A stretch of 64,000 nucleotides of DNA from Enterobacteriaceae bacterium LSJC7 (GTDB taxonomy: Bacteria; Pseudomonadota; Gammaproteobacteria; Enterobacterales; Enterobacteriaceae). The position numbers were made by a program, and so were the translations under genes. Shown here piece after piece: positions 25,701 through 33,493 of this stretch (the first letter of the stretch is position 1; each line of letters starts with the position of its first letter). The stretch lies in NCBI GenBank assembly GCA_000302695.1, contig AMFN01000014.1, forward strand, positions 1 through 64,000, read 5' to 3'. Below the pieces are notes generated by a model, which was not told the DNA's origin, did not search any database, and worked only from the letters and a program-made list of their open reading frames with translations.

Positions 25701-26627
25701 ATGAGCGTAACGGGCATTGAAAAGCTGGAGTTTGGCGTTGAAGACCTGGCGCAGAGCGCAAAATTCATGAGCGATTTCGGGCTGCGTGACGACGGCTCAC
25801 ACCGGCGCTTCAGCACCCTGAGCGGCGCGCAGGTAGCGTTGTATCCGCTTGATGCACCTGAGTTGCCCGCCGCGTTTGAGCCGGGTTCTACGCTGCGTCG
25901 CATGACCTGGGCGGTAGCAGACAGTGCCGCGCTGGCAGCACTGACACCGAAGCTTGCACAGCAACCGGGCTTTCGCGAGGTTGATGGCGCGCTGGAGTGC
26001 CTTGATCCCAACGGCATGACGCTGCGCGTAGTGGTCAGCCAGCAGCATGACGTCAAACTTGATGTACCGGCTATCAACCAGTGGGGAGATACGCGCCGCG
26101 TGGATATGCCAAGCCCGGTATACGCGCAGGCCGAACCTATCAATATTGGTCACGTGGTGTTTTTTGTTGATGACCTGCCAGCGACCGAGCGTTTTTATCG
26201 CGAAGTGCTGGGCTTCCAGGTGTCCGATCGCTATATCGACCGCGCGGTGTTCCTGCGTACCCAGGCGCGCGGCGGTCACCACAACCTGTTCCTGCTGAAG
26301 CTGCCGCACCGCGGGCGCGGGCTGAACCACGTGGCCTTTACGGTGCGTGATATCCACGAAGTGATTGGCGGTGGCATTGCCATGAACAAAGAAAAATGGA
26401 GCACCTTCATCGGTCCTGGCCGCCATCCGGTATCGTCGGCTTACTTCTGGTACGTCAACAGCCCGACCGGCGGCGCCTTTGAGTACTACACCAACGACGA
26501 CTATCTCACTGAAAACTGGCAACCGCGCGAGCTGGAGCATTCGCTGGTGTCATTTACCGAATGGGCGGTAGAAGGCGGGATTGATCACGACACGCGCCGC
26601 CAGCAGAAAAAAGCGGAGGCGGTATGA
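25701..26627 (+). CDS. Extradiol ring-cleavage dioxygenase-like protein (VOC family, two domains)
   Basis: A 308-residue type I extradiol dioxygenase-like protein with tandem vicinal-oxygen-chelate domains (about 5-115 and 145-265). The 2-His-1-carboxylate metal site is intact in the second domain: H151 (NIGHVVFFV), H210 (GLNHVAFTV) and E261 (GGAFEYYTN). It should cleave a catecholic intermediate next to the hydroxyls, giving a meta-cleavage product. The 89-bp gap after the IclR gene is the widest inside the operon and could hold a secondary promoter. Its stop overlaps the reductase start (ATGA). Confidence 0.92.
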   Translation: MSVTGIEKLEFGVEDLAQSAKFMSDFGLRDDGSHRRFSTLSGAQVALYPLDAPELPAAFEPGSTLRRMTWAVADSAALAALTPKLAQQPGFREVDGALECLDPNGMTLRVVVSQQHDVKLDVPAINQWGDTRRVDMPSPVYAQAEPINIGHVVFFVDDLPATERFYREVLGFQVSDRYIDRAVFLRTQARGGHHNLFLLKLPHRGRGLNHVAFTVRDIHEVIGGGIAMNKEKWSTFIGPGRHPVSSAYFWYVNSPTGGAFEYYTNDDYLTENWQPRELEHSLVSFTEWAVEGGIDHDTRRQQKKAEAV

Positions 26628-27820
26628 GTTCACGCATCGTCATTATCGGCGGTGGTCAGGCGGGCGGTTGGGCGGCAAAGACACTGCGCGATGAAGGCTT
26701 TAACGGTGAAATCTGCATCGTAGCCGAAGAAGTGTGGGATTTTTATGAGCGCCCGCCGCTGTCTAAAGCCGCGCTGCTTGACGCCGAACCACAGTTGCCG
26801 CGCCTGTTTACTGAAGAAGCGCAGCAGGCGCTCAACCTGCGCTGGTTTCGCCCGCGCCGCGCTGAGGCGATTGTGCGTGACGAAAAGGCGGTGCTGCTCG
26901 ATAACGGCGAAAAACTCGCTTATGACCAGCTGCTGCTGGCGACCGGCGCACGCGCCCGTCTGCCGGGCAACGACTGGCGCGCACACCCGCAGGTCTTCAC
27001 GCTGCGCCACTGGGACGATGCCACGCGGCTCAAACAGCGGCTGGGCGAAAGCCAGCGCCTGGCGGTCGTGGGCGGTGGCTGGATTGGTCTCGAAATTGCC
27101 GCTTCGGCGCGCAAATCTGGCGTCGATGTGGTGCTGTTTGAGCAGCAAAGTGCGCTGTGCCAGCGCTCGGTTAACGCAGCGGTGTCTGAAGCCTTACTCA
27201 CGCTTCACCGTGAGCAGGGCGTAGATGTGCGCTGCGGCTGTGGTGCGCTGGAGCTTGCCGATAATAACGGTCGCCCGGAAATCCACTGCGATGGACAGCG
27301 AGAAACCTTTGATGCCGTGGTCGTAGGCATTGGTGTGGAGCTTAACCTGGAACTGGCTCGCGCGGCCGGGCTTGAAGTGGACCGCGCCATTGTGGTGGAC
27401 GGCCACGGGCGCACCAGCGACCCGGCCATCTTCGCCGCCGGTGATGTGGCGCAGCACCTGCGCTACGGGCTGAGTGTGCAGTCCTGGGCTTTTGCACAAA
27501 ACCAGGCGGTGGCGACAGCAAAAGCGATGCTCAACCCGTCGGCGCCAGGCTACGACGAGGCCGCCTGGCTGTGGTCGGATCAATATCAGCACAACATCCA
27601 GATCCTCGGCGTACCGCAGCCGGGCAGCCGGACTGTCGTGCGACGTGAGCCGCCCAGTACGCTGTTTTTCTCTCTGGGAGAGGACGGACAACTCACTCAA
27701 CTGGTGGCGTTTAACGATGCGCGCACCGTCAAACTGGCCAAACGCTGGATGGCTGCCGGGCGGGATTTATCGGGGGTTCCCCTGGCAGATCCTGACTTTT
27801 CACTAATGTCCCTGCGCTGA
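26624..27820 (+). CDS. FAD-dependent ferredoxin reductase of the oxygenase system
   Basis: A 398-residue flavoprotein of the HcaD/BphA4 type that should transfer electrons from NADH to the Rieske ferredoxin. It has an FAD-binding GGGQAGGWAAK (about residues 8-18), a second nucleotide motif VVGGGWIGLEIA (about 147-158) and the FAD site FAAGDVA (about 269-275). Length and C-terminal domain fit. With the genes at 22393 and 23038 it completes a three-component Rieske oxygenase. It overlaps the preceding gene by four bases. Confidence 0.94.
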   Translation: MSSRIVIIGGGQAGGWAAKTLRDEGFNGEICIVAEEVWDFYERPPLSKAALLDAEPQLPRLFTEEAQQALNLRWFRPRRAEAIVRDEKAVLLDNGEKLAYDQLLLATGARARLPGNDWRAHPQVFTLRHWDDATRLKQRLGESQRLAVVGGGWIGLEIAASARKSGVDVVLFEQQSALCQRSVNAAVSEALLTLHREQGVDVRCGCGALELADNNGRPEIHCDGQRETFDAVVVGIGVELNLELARAAGLEVDRAIVVDGHGRTSDPAIFAAGDVAQHLRYGLSVQSWAFAQNQAVATAKAMLNPSAPGYDEAAWLWSDQYQHNIQILGVPQPGSRTVVRREPPSTLFFSLGEDGQLTQLVAFNDARTVKLAKRWMAAGRDLSGVPLADPDFSLMSLR

Positions 27821-27848
27821 GGGAAGTCGCACCCGACTGGGGGTAAGC

Positions 27849-29105
27849 ATGACCACCATTGAGACAGACACCGCGTCGCAAACGCCACGCGGTGAGGCCA
27901 CCTGCACGTCTGAACAGCCGGTTCGCTGGTCGGTGCCGCTGGCGCTGCTGGCCTGCGTGCTGCTGGCCTTTTTCGACAAAATCAGCATTGCTGCGCTGTT
28001 TTCCGACGAGCATTTCCAGCAGGCCATGGGCATTGGCTTTGACACCACGCGCCTTGGTCTACTGATGAGTGTGTTTCTGCTCAGTTACGGCTTTTCATCG
28101 GTCTTTCTGAGCGGGCTGGGCGACCGCATCGCGCCAGTTAAGTTACTCACCGGCATGATGGTGGTGTGGTGCGTACTGATGGCCATGATGGGGTTCACCC
28201 ATTCCTACACTGGCATGATGGTGCTGCGCATTCTGCTGGGGATTGCCGAAGGGCCGCTGTTCCCGCTGGCGTTTGCCATTATTCGCCACGCCTTTCCGGC
28301 ACATTTGCAGGCGCGCGCCACCATGATGTGGCTGCTTGGCACCCCGCTGGGGGCGGCCATTGGCTTTCCGCTGTCTATCTGGCTGCTCAATACCTTCGGT
28401 TGGCAGAGCACCTTTTTCACCATGGCATTACTGACGCTGCCGGTGCTGGTGTTTGTGCGCATTGGCCTGCGCCACGTGCATATGGAACCGACGCGTGGTC
28501 GCGAAAAGGCGTCTGCCGATGAGCGTCGCAGTGCGCGCCGTGAACTCTTCTCCAGCCCGCATTTCTGGATGATTTGCGTCTTCAACATCGCCTTTCTCAC
28601 CTACCTGTGGGGCATCAACGGCTGGCTGCCGGGTTACCTGATTAAAGGCAAAGGCATTCACCTTGAACATGCGGGATGGCTGTCGTCGCTGCCGTTCATC
28701 GCCATGCTGCTCGGTGAGGCCATCGGTGCCTGGCTGTCGGACCGCGTGGACCGCCGCGCGCTGGCCTGTTTTATCTCGATGGCCGGGGCTGCGGTGGGGC
28801 TGGCGCTGGTACTGCAACTCTCCGGGCCGCTGCCAACCATTGCGGCGATGAGTTTTAGCACCTTTATGTGGGGCGTGGGTGCACCCAACATCTTTGCGCT
28901 GCTGGCGAAGGCGACCCATGCGCGGGTCAGCGCCACCGCAGGCGGCGTTTTTAACGGACTGGGTAATTTTGCTGGCGCGCTGTCGCCTGTGGTGATGGGC
29001 GCGCTGATTGCCTTCACTAACAGCATGGACAGTGGGCTGTTATTTCTGGTGGCGATTGCGGCGCTGGGCTGTGCGCTGTTACTGCCGCTGCTGACACGTT
29101 ACTGA
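27849..29105 (+). CDS. MFS transporter (second transporter of the catabolic cluster)
   Basis: A 418-residue inner-membrane major facilitator with about 12 helices. The N-terminal ~25 residues are hydrophilic, then PVRWSVPLALLACVLLAFFDKISIAAL begins TM1. RILLGIAEGPLFPLAFAII in TM4 and GLGNFAGALSPVVMGAL in TM11 resemble the anion:cation symporter family. It is related to the transporter at 20737, so the cluster encodes two carriers, perhaps for different substrates or for uptake and export. Confidence 0.92.
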   Translation: MTTIETDTASQTPRGEATCTSEQPVRWSVPLALLACVLLAFFDKISIAALFSDEHFQQAMGIGFDTTRLGLLMSVFLLSYGFSSVFLSGLGDRIAPVKLLTGMMVVWCVLMAMMGFTHSYTGMMVLRILLGIAEGPLFPLAFAIIRHAFPAHLQARATMMWLLGTPLGAAIGFPLSIWLLNTFGWQSTFFTMALLTLPVLVFVRIGLRHVHMEPTRGREKASADERRSARRELFSSPHFWMICVFNIAFLTYLWGINGWLPGYLIKGKGIHLEHAGWLSSLPFIAMLLGEAIGAWLSDRVDRRALACFISMAGAAVGLALVLQLSGPLPTIAAMSFSTFMWGVGAPNIFALLAKATHARVSATAGGVFNGLGNFAGALSPVVMGALIAFTNSMDSGLLFLVAIAALGCALLLPLLTRY

Positions 29106-29115
29106 GGAGAACATT

Positions 29116-29649
29116 ATGTCTGAGACAACCATTACCACACGCGAGGCCAATGTTAAGCCGGAAAATATCTCCATGCAGGACTGGGTGGAGTCGCGCATCG
29201 CACGCTTTGAAGGCCGTAAATACGACTGGAACGCGCTGAAGTTCCAGGCTGATTTTGACCCGAAATACCGTCGCGCTCAGATGCGCTATATCGGCACCGG
29301 CGCAACCGGCGTCTCAAACGATGCCAACACCGTCCCGGCAGAGCATTTCACCTTCTCAACCATGGTGCTGCCGGCAAAATGTGAAGGCCCACTGCACCTG
29401 CATGACGACGTAGAAGAAGTGTTTTTCATGCTGCGCGGCTCCATCACGCTCTCGATTAAAGACGGCGACCAGTATTACGAAACGGTGCTGCGCGAGCGTG
29501 ACCTGATTTCCGTGCCCGCGGGCATCTATCGCGGCCTGTTTAACCACGGCGAAGAAGAGGCGCTGATGTGCGTGATGCTTGGTAATAAGAAGCCAAACAT
29601 CCCGACTTACCCGGAAGATCATCCGCTTTCTAAAGTGAAGCGCGGTTAA
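29116..29649 (+). CDS. Cupin-domain protein
   Basis: A 177-residue protein with one cupin barrel (about 75-165). The first motif is PLHLHDDVEEVFFMLRGSITL, with two His and Glu that could bind a metal; the second is less conserved (LISVPAGIYRGLFNHGEEEALMCVM). Possible roles are a dioxygenase, an isomerase or a ligand-binding accessory protein. The N-terminal ~70 residues are not a recognised domain. It lies 10 bp after the MFS gene with an AGGAGAACA ribosome site and is part of the operon. Confidence 0.88.
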   Translation: MSETTITTREANVKPENISMQDWVESRIARFEGRKYDWNALKFQADFDPKYRRAQMRYIGTGATGVSNDANTVPAEHFTFSTMVLPAKCEGPLHLHDDVEEVFFMLRGSITLSIKDGDQYYETVLRERDLISVPAGIYRGLFNHGEEEALMCVMLGNKKPNIPTYPEDHPLSKVKRG

Positions 29650-29658
29650 GGAGACGTC

Positions 29659-30432
29659 ATGACCTGCTGGCGTGAAACGGGAAGCGGCGAGGCGCTGACG
29701 CTGCTGCACGGCATCAGCTCCGGGGCGGCGTCCTGGCACAAACAGTTCGCGGGCGTCACGGGCTACCGCCTGCTGGCCTGGGACATGCCAGGCTACGGCG
29801 ACAGCCCGCTGCCTGCGCGCCCACAGCCGCTGGCGGCTGATTATGCCGATGCGCTGGCGGCCATGCTCGACCGCGCGGATGTGGAAAAAACGGTGCTGCT
29901 GGGCCATTCCCTCGGCGCACTGGTTGCCAGCGCTTTTGCCGTGAAGTACCCACAGCGCGTGAAGCGGCTGGTGCTGGCTGACCCGGCGCAGGGCTACGCT
30001 CAGGCCAGTGCCGAGCAGCGCACGCAGATTTGGGTACAGCGCCAGCGTCAGATGGCGCAGGGCGTGCAGGCAATGGCGCAAAACCGCGCTGACAAACTGC
30101 TGCGTCCCGGCGCGTGCGCCGACGATGTGGCAACCGTGGCAGCGGGTATGAAGCGCCTGCATGCGGACGGCTATCTGGCGGCGGCCTGGATGCTGGCGCA
30201 CGACGACATCCACCGCTGGCTTGGCGACTGGCGCGGCCCGCTTGAGGTCTGGTGCGGCGAGCAGGATGCCATCACGCCCCCGCAGAACGCCCAGAGGCTG
30301 GCGCTGCGCTGGAAGGCGCCTTATACCGCTATTCCACAGGCCGGACACGCCAGCTATCTCGATAACGAGTGTTTTTTTAACCAACAGATTGCACGGGTAA
30401 TGAAAGAGGCGAGCGATGAATGCACTCATTGA
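29659..30432 (+). CDS. Alpha/beta hydrolase, probable meta-cleavage product hydrolase
   Basis: A 257-residue alpha/beta hydrolase. An oxyanion-type LLHGISSG (about residues 15-22), the nucleophile elbow GHSLG (Ser at about 83), an acid in GEQDAITPP (about 205) and the catalytic His in AGHASYLDN (about 229) form the expected triad. Next to an extradiol dioxygenase, its likely role is C-C bond hydrolysis of the ring-opened product, as in BphD/MhpC-type enzymes; this is inference. The ribosome site is AAGGAGACGTC. Its 3' end overlaps the next gene by 17 bases. Confidence 0.92.
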   Translation: MTCWRETGSGEALTLLHGISSGAASWHKQFAGVTGYRLLAWDMPGYGDSPLPARPQPLAADYADALAAMLDRADVEKTVLLGHSLGALVASAFAVKYPQRVKRLVLADPAQGYAQASAEQRTQIWVQRQRQMAQGVQAMAQNRADKLLRPGACADDVATVAAGMKRLHADGYLAAAWMLAHDDIHRWLGDWRGPLEVWCGEQDAITPPQNAQRLALRWKAPYTAIPQAGHASYLDNECFFNQQIARVMKEASDECTH

Positions 30433-31210
30433 AGGGCGCGTGGCGGTAGTGACCGGCGGATCTTCCGGTATTGGCTTTGAAACCCTGCGCCTGCTACTGG
30501 GCGAAGGGGCAAAAGTGGCCTTCTGCGGGCGCGATAACGACCGGCTTGCCAGCGCACTGGCGGCGCTGCAAAGCGAACACCCGCAGGCTGAGATCCTGGC
30601 ACGCTGCTGTGACGTATTAAACGAAGAGGAAGTCAACGCCTTTGCCGCTGAGGTTGAGGCGCGCTTTGGCGGTGTGGATATGCTGATCAACAACGCAGGC
30701 CAGGGCTATGTGGCGCACTTTGGCGACACGCCGCGCGCGGCCTGGCTGCATGAGGCAGAGTTGAAGCTGTTTGGCGTGATTAATCCGCTACAGGCTTTTT
30801 TACCGCTGCTTGAGCGCTCTGATATTGCCTCGGTCACCTGCGTGAACTCGCTGCTGGCATTACAGCCGGAGGAGCACATGATTGCCACCTCGGCGGCACG
30901 CGCCGCGCTGTTGAATATGACGCTGACGCTGTCCAAAGAGCTGGTGGACAAAGGTATTCGCGTGAACTCCATTCTGCTTGGCATGGTGGAGTCCGGGCAG
31001 TGGCGCCGCCGTTTTGAAGCGCGCAGTGATAAAAACCAGAGCTGGCATGAGTGGACCGCCGATATCGCCCGCAAACGCGGCATTCCGATGCAGCGCCTGG
31101 GTAAGCCTCAGGAGCCTGCGCAGGCGCTGCTGTTTCTTGCCTCGCCGCTGGCATCATTCACCACCGGTGCCGCGCTGGATGTTTCCGGCGGCTTCAGCCG
31201 CCATCTGTAA
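30416..31210 (+). CDS. Atypical SDR-family protein lacking the usual Tyr-Lys pair
   Basis: A 264-residue SDR-fold protein. The cofactor motif TGGSSGIG (about 14-21), the basic residue after beta-2 (FCGRD, favouring NADP), NNAG (about 91) and the terminal FTTGAALDVSGG are present. Where the YxxxK active-site pair normally lies, the sequence reads HMIATSAARAALLN, giving Thr and Arg in place of Tyr and Lys. The protein may use altered chemistry or act without classical dehydrogenase activity. It overlaps the hydrolase gene by 17 bases, so it is tightly coupled in the operon. Confidence 0.9.
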   Translation: MNALIEGRVAVVTGGSSGIGFETLRLLLGEGAKVAFCGRDNDRLASALAALQSEHPQAEILARCCDVLNEEEVNAFAAEVEARFGGVDMLINNAGQGYVAHFGDTPRAAWLHEAELKLFGVINPLQAFLPLLERSDIASVTCVNSLLALQPEEHMIATSAARAALLNMTLTLSKELVDKGIRVNSILLGMVESGQWRRRFEARSDKNQSWHEWTADIARKRGIPMQRLGKPQEPAQALLFLASPLASFTTGAALDVSGGFSRHL

Positions 31211-31216
31211 GGACGC

Positions 31217-32002
31217 GTGATGAAACAGATTATGTTGATTGGCTACGGCGCAATGGCTCAGGCGGTGATTGAACGCCTGCCGCAAGGCGTACAGATTGGC
31301 TGGATAGTGGCGCGCGAGCCGCATCATGCGGCTATCCAGGCGCGTTTTCAGGGCCGGGTTGTGCCGCTGACATCCCCGCAGGCGTGCGAAGGGACGCCGG
31401 ATCTGGTGCTGGAATGCGCCAGCCAGCAGGCGGTGGCGGAATACGGCGCTGAGATCCTGGCGCGCGGCTGGCACCTGGCGGTGATTTCCACCGGCGCGCT
31501 GGCCGATGCCGGGCTTGAGCAGCGCCTTGAGGCGGCGCGGCGTAACGGTCACGGCAGGCTGACGCTGCTCTCCGGCGCGGTGGCAGGCATTGACGGGCTG
31601 GCGGCGGCAAAAGAGGGCGGCCTTGAGCGCGTGACCTATCGCTCGCGTAAAAGCCCGGCCAGCTGGCGCGGCAGCTACGCCGAGAAACTTATCGACCTCA
31701 ACGGCGTGCAGGATGCGCAAATCTTTTTTGAAGGCAGCGCGCGTGAGGCTGCAAGGCTGTTCCCGGCCAACGCCAACGTGGCGGCCACCGTGGCACTTGG
31801 CGGCGTGGGAATGGACGACACCCGCGTACAGCTGATGGTTGACCCGCAAACGCAGCGCAACACCCATACCCTGCACGTAGAGGGCGGTTTTGGTGAGTTC
31901 CACCTGGAACTGAGCGGGCTGCCGCTGGCGAGTAACCCTAAAACCTCGACGCTGGCGGCACTGAGCGCAGTACGCGCCTGCCGTGAACTGGCGCAACAGT
32001 AA
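31217..32002 (+). CDS. L-aspartate dehydrogenase-like protein (NadX/DUF108 family)
   Basis: A 261-residue NAD(P)-dependent oxidoreductase. The N-terminal Rossmann motif is LIGYGAMAQAV. LSGAVAGIDGL (about 117-127), FPANANVAATVALGG (about 175-189) and the C-terminal NPKTSTLAALS match the aspartate dehydrogenase family, which interconverts aspartate with iminoaspartate/oxaloacetate. Its presence in a ring-cleavage cluster is unusual; it may act on a pathway-specific amino or keto acid. It starts six bases after the SDR gene. Confidence 0.88.
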   Translation: MMKQIMLIGYGAMAQAVIERLPQGVQIGWIVAREPHHAAIQARFQGRVVPLTSPQACEGTPDLVLECASQQAVAEYGAEILARGWHLAVISTGALADAGLEQRLEAARRNGHGRLTLLSGAVAGIDGLAAAKEGGLERVTYRSRKSPASWRGSYAEKLIDLNGVQDAQIFFEGSAREAARLFPANANVAATVALGGVGMDDTRVQLMVDPQTQRNTHTLHVEGGFGEFHLELSGLPLASNPKTSTLAALSAVRACRELAQQ

Positions 32003-32011
32003 GGAGCGGCG

Positions 32012-33481
32012 ATGGAACTTCTTAATATCTTTATCGGCGGCGAATGGCGCCAGGGCTGTGGCGAGCTGATGCACAGCTATTTTCCCGCTGACGGCTCGGT
32101 GAATGCCTCACTGCATGCGGCGGGGTTGAACGACCTCGAAGACGCGGTGGCGCGTGCTGAACGCGCCTGGCGCGACCCGGCCTGGCGCAACAGCCTGCCG
32201 CACCAGCGGGCGCGCATCCTTTCCCGCGTGGCGGACATCATTGAAGCGCGCCTGGATGAGTTAGCCGAGCGTCAGACTCGCGACAACGGCAAACCGCTGG
32301 CAGAAACCCGGGGGCTGGTGATGAGTGCCGCAGGCACCGCGCGCTACTACGCTGCGGCCTGCGAGTTGCTGGAGGGCGAGCTGCCGACGCCACGCATTGT
32401 GGATGTGCTGACGCTGAGTCGCTACGAGCCGCTCGGTGTGGTGGCGGCAATTACGCCCTGGAATTCACCCATTGCCAGCGAGATGCAAAAGATTGCCCCG
32501 GCCATTGCGGCGGGCAATGCCGTTATCCTCAAGCCTGCCGAAGCCACGCCGCTGATGGCGCTGGTGCTGGCAGAAATCTTTGAACAGGCCGGGCTGCCTG
32601 CCGGATTGTTAAGCGTGTTGCCGGGCAAAGGCTCGGTGATTGGCGACGCGCTGGCGCGCCACCCGAAGGTGCGCAAAATCTCCTTTACCGGCGGCACCAC
32701 CACCGGCCGCCATCTGGCGCACGTGGCGGCCGAAAAACTCATTCCCACCTCGCTGGAACTGGGCGGCAAATCGCCCACCATCGTGCTGGAAGATGCCGAT
32801 ATCGAGCAGGCCGCGCGCGGGATTTGCTACGGCATATTCAGTTCCGGCGGTCAGGCCTGCATTGCCGGGGCGCGTCTGTTTGTGCACCAGAGCGTGTACC
32901 AGCCGCTGATGGCGCGCCTGCTGGAACTGACGCAGGGGCTGCGGCTGGCGCATCCGCTGACGCCGGGTACACACATCGGGCCGCTGATTAGCCGCAGTCA
33001 CCGTGAAAGCGTTATGAACTACGTGCGTCTGGCGCAGGAAGAGGGCGGGCAAGTGCTGTGCGGCGGGGAAATCCCGGCGGATGCCAGCCTCGCCGACGGC
33101 AACTGGTTCCAGCCCACCATTATTACCGGGCTGACTAACCAGGCACGAGTGTGCCAGGAAGAGATTTTTGGCCCGGTGCTGGTCGCGATGCCGTTTAACG
33201 ACGAGCAGGCGCTGTTGCGTGAGGCTAACGATTCTGTATTTGGTCTGGCAGCGGGCATCTGGACGCGTGACAGCGGGCGCGCACTGCGCCTGGCAGAGCA
33301 GCTTGAAACAGGCACCGTGTGGATTAATACCTACAAAGTTTTTTCCATCTCCACGCCCTTTGGCGGTTTCAAAGAGAGCGGCCTTGGCCGCGAAAAGGGC
33401 ATTCAGGGCCTCAAAGCCTGGATGCAGCAAAAGAGCATCTACCTGGCGACCGGCAACGGCGTCAATACCTGGTGCGACTAA
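32012..33481 (+). CDS. Aldehyde dehydrogenase
   Basis: A 489-residue NAD(P)+-dependent aldehyde dehydrogenase. The oxyanion Asn lies in TPWNSP (about 148-153), the general-base Glu in LELGGKSP (about 249-256), and the catalytic nucleophile is C283 in SSGGQACIAG. EEIFGPVL and the C-terminal PFGGFKESGLGRE are typical. It should oxidise an aldehyde produced lower in the pathway, for example by the ThDP enzyme encoded next. It begins 10 bp after the aspartate-dehydrogenase-like gene with an AGGAGCGGC ribosome site. Confidence 0.95.
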   Translation: MELLNIFIGGEWRQGCGELMHSYFPADGSVNASLHAAGLNDLEDAVARAERAWRDPAWRNSLPHQRARILSRVADIIEARLDELAERQTRDNGKPLAETRGLVMSAAGTARYYAAACELLEGELPTPRIVDVLTLSRYEPLGVVAAITPWNSPIASEMQKIAPAIAAGNAVILKPAEATPLMALVLAEIFEQAGLPAGLLSVLPGKGSVIGDALARHPKVRKISFTGGTTTGRHLAHVAAEKLIPTSLELGGKSPTIVLEDADIEQAARGICYGIFSSGGQACIAGARLFVHQSVYQPLMARLLELTQGLRLAHPLTPGTHIGPLISRSHRESVMNYVRLAQEEGGQVLCGGEIPADASLADGNWFQPTIITGLTNQARVCQEEIFGPVLVAMPFNDEQALLREANDSVFGLAAGIWTRDSGRALRLAEQLETGTVWINTYKVFSISTPFGGFKESGLGREKGIQGLKAWMQQKSIYLATGNGVNTWCD

Positions 33482-33493
33482 CAATAAGGGCTG

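Noticed and set aside
29356-30693. A 445-codon open frame on the minus strand opposite the cupin and hydrolase genes
   Set aside because: It spans three well-supported plus-strand genes in GC-rich DNA. Its translation is low in recognisable motifs.
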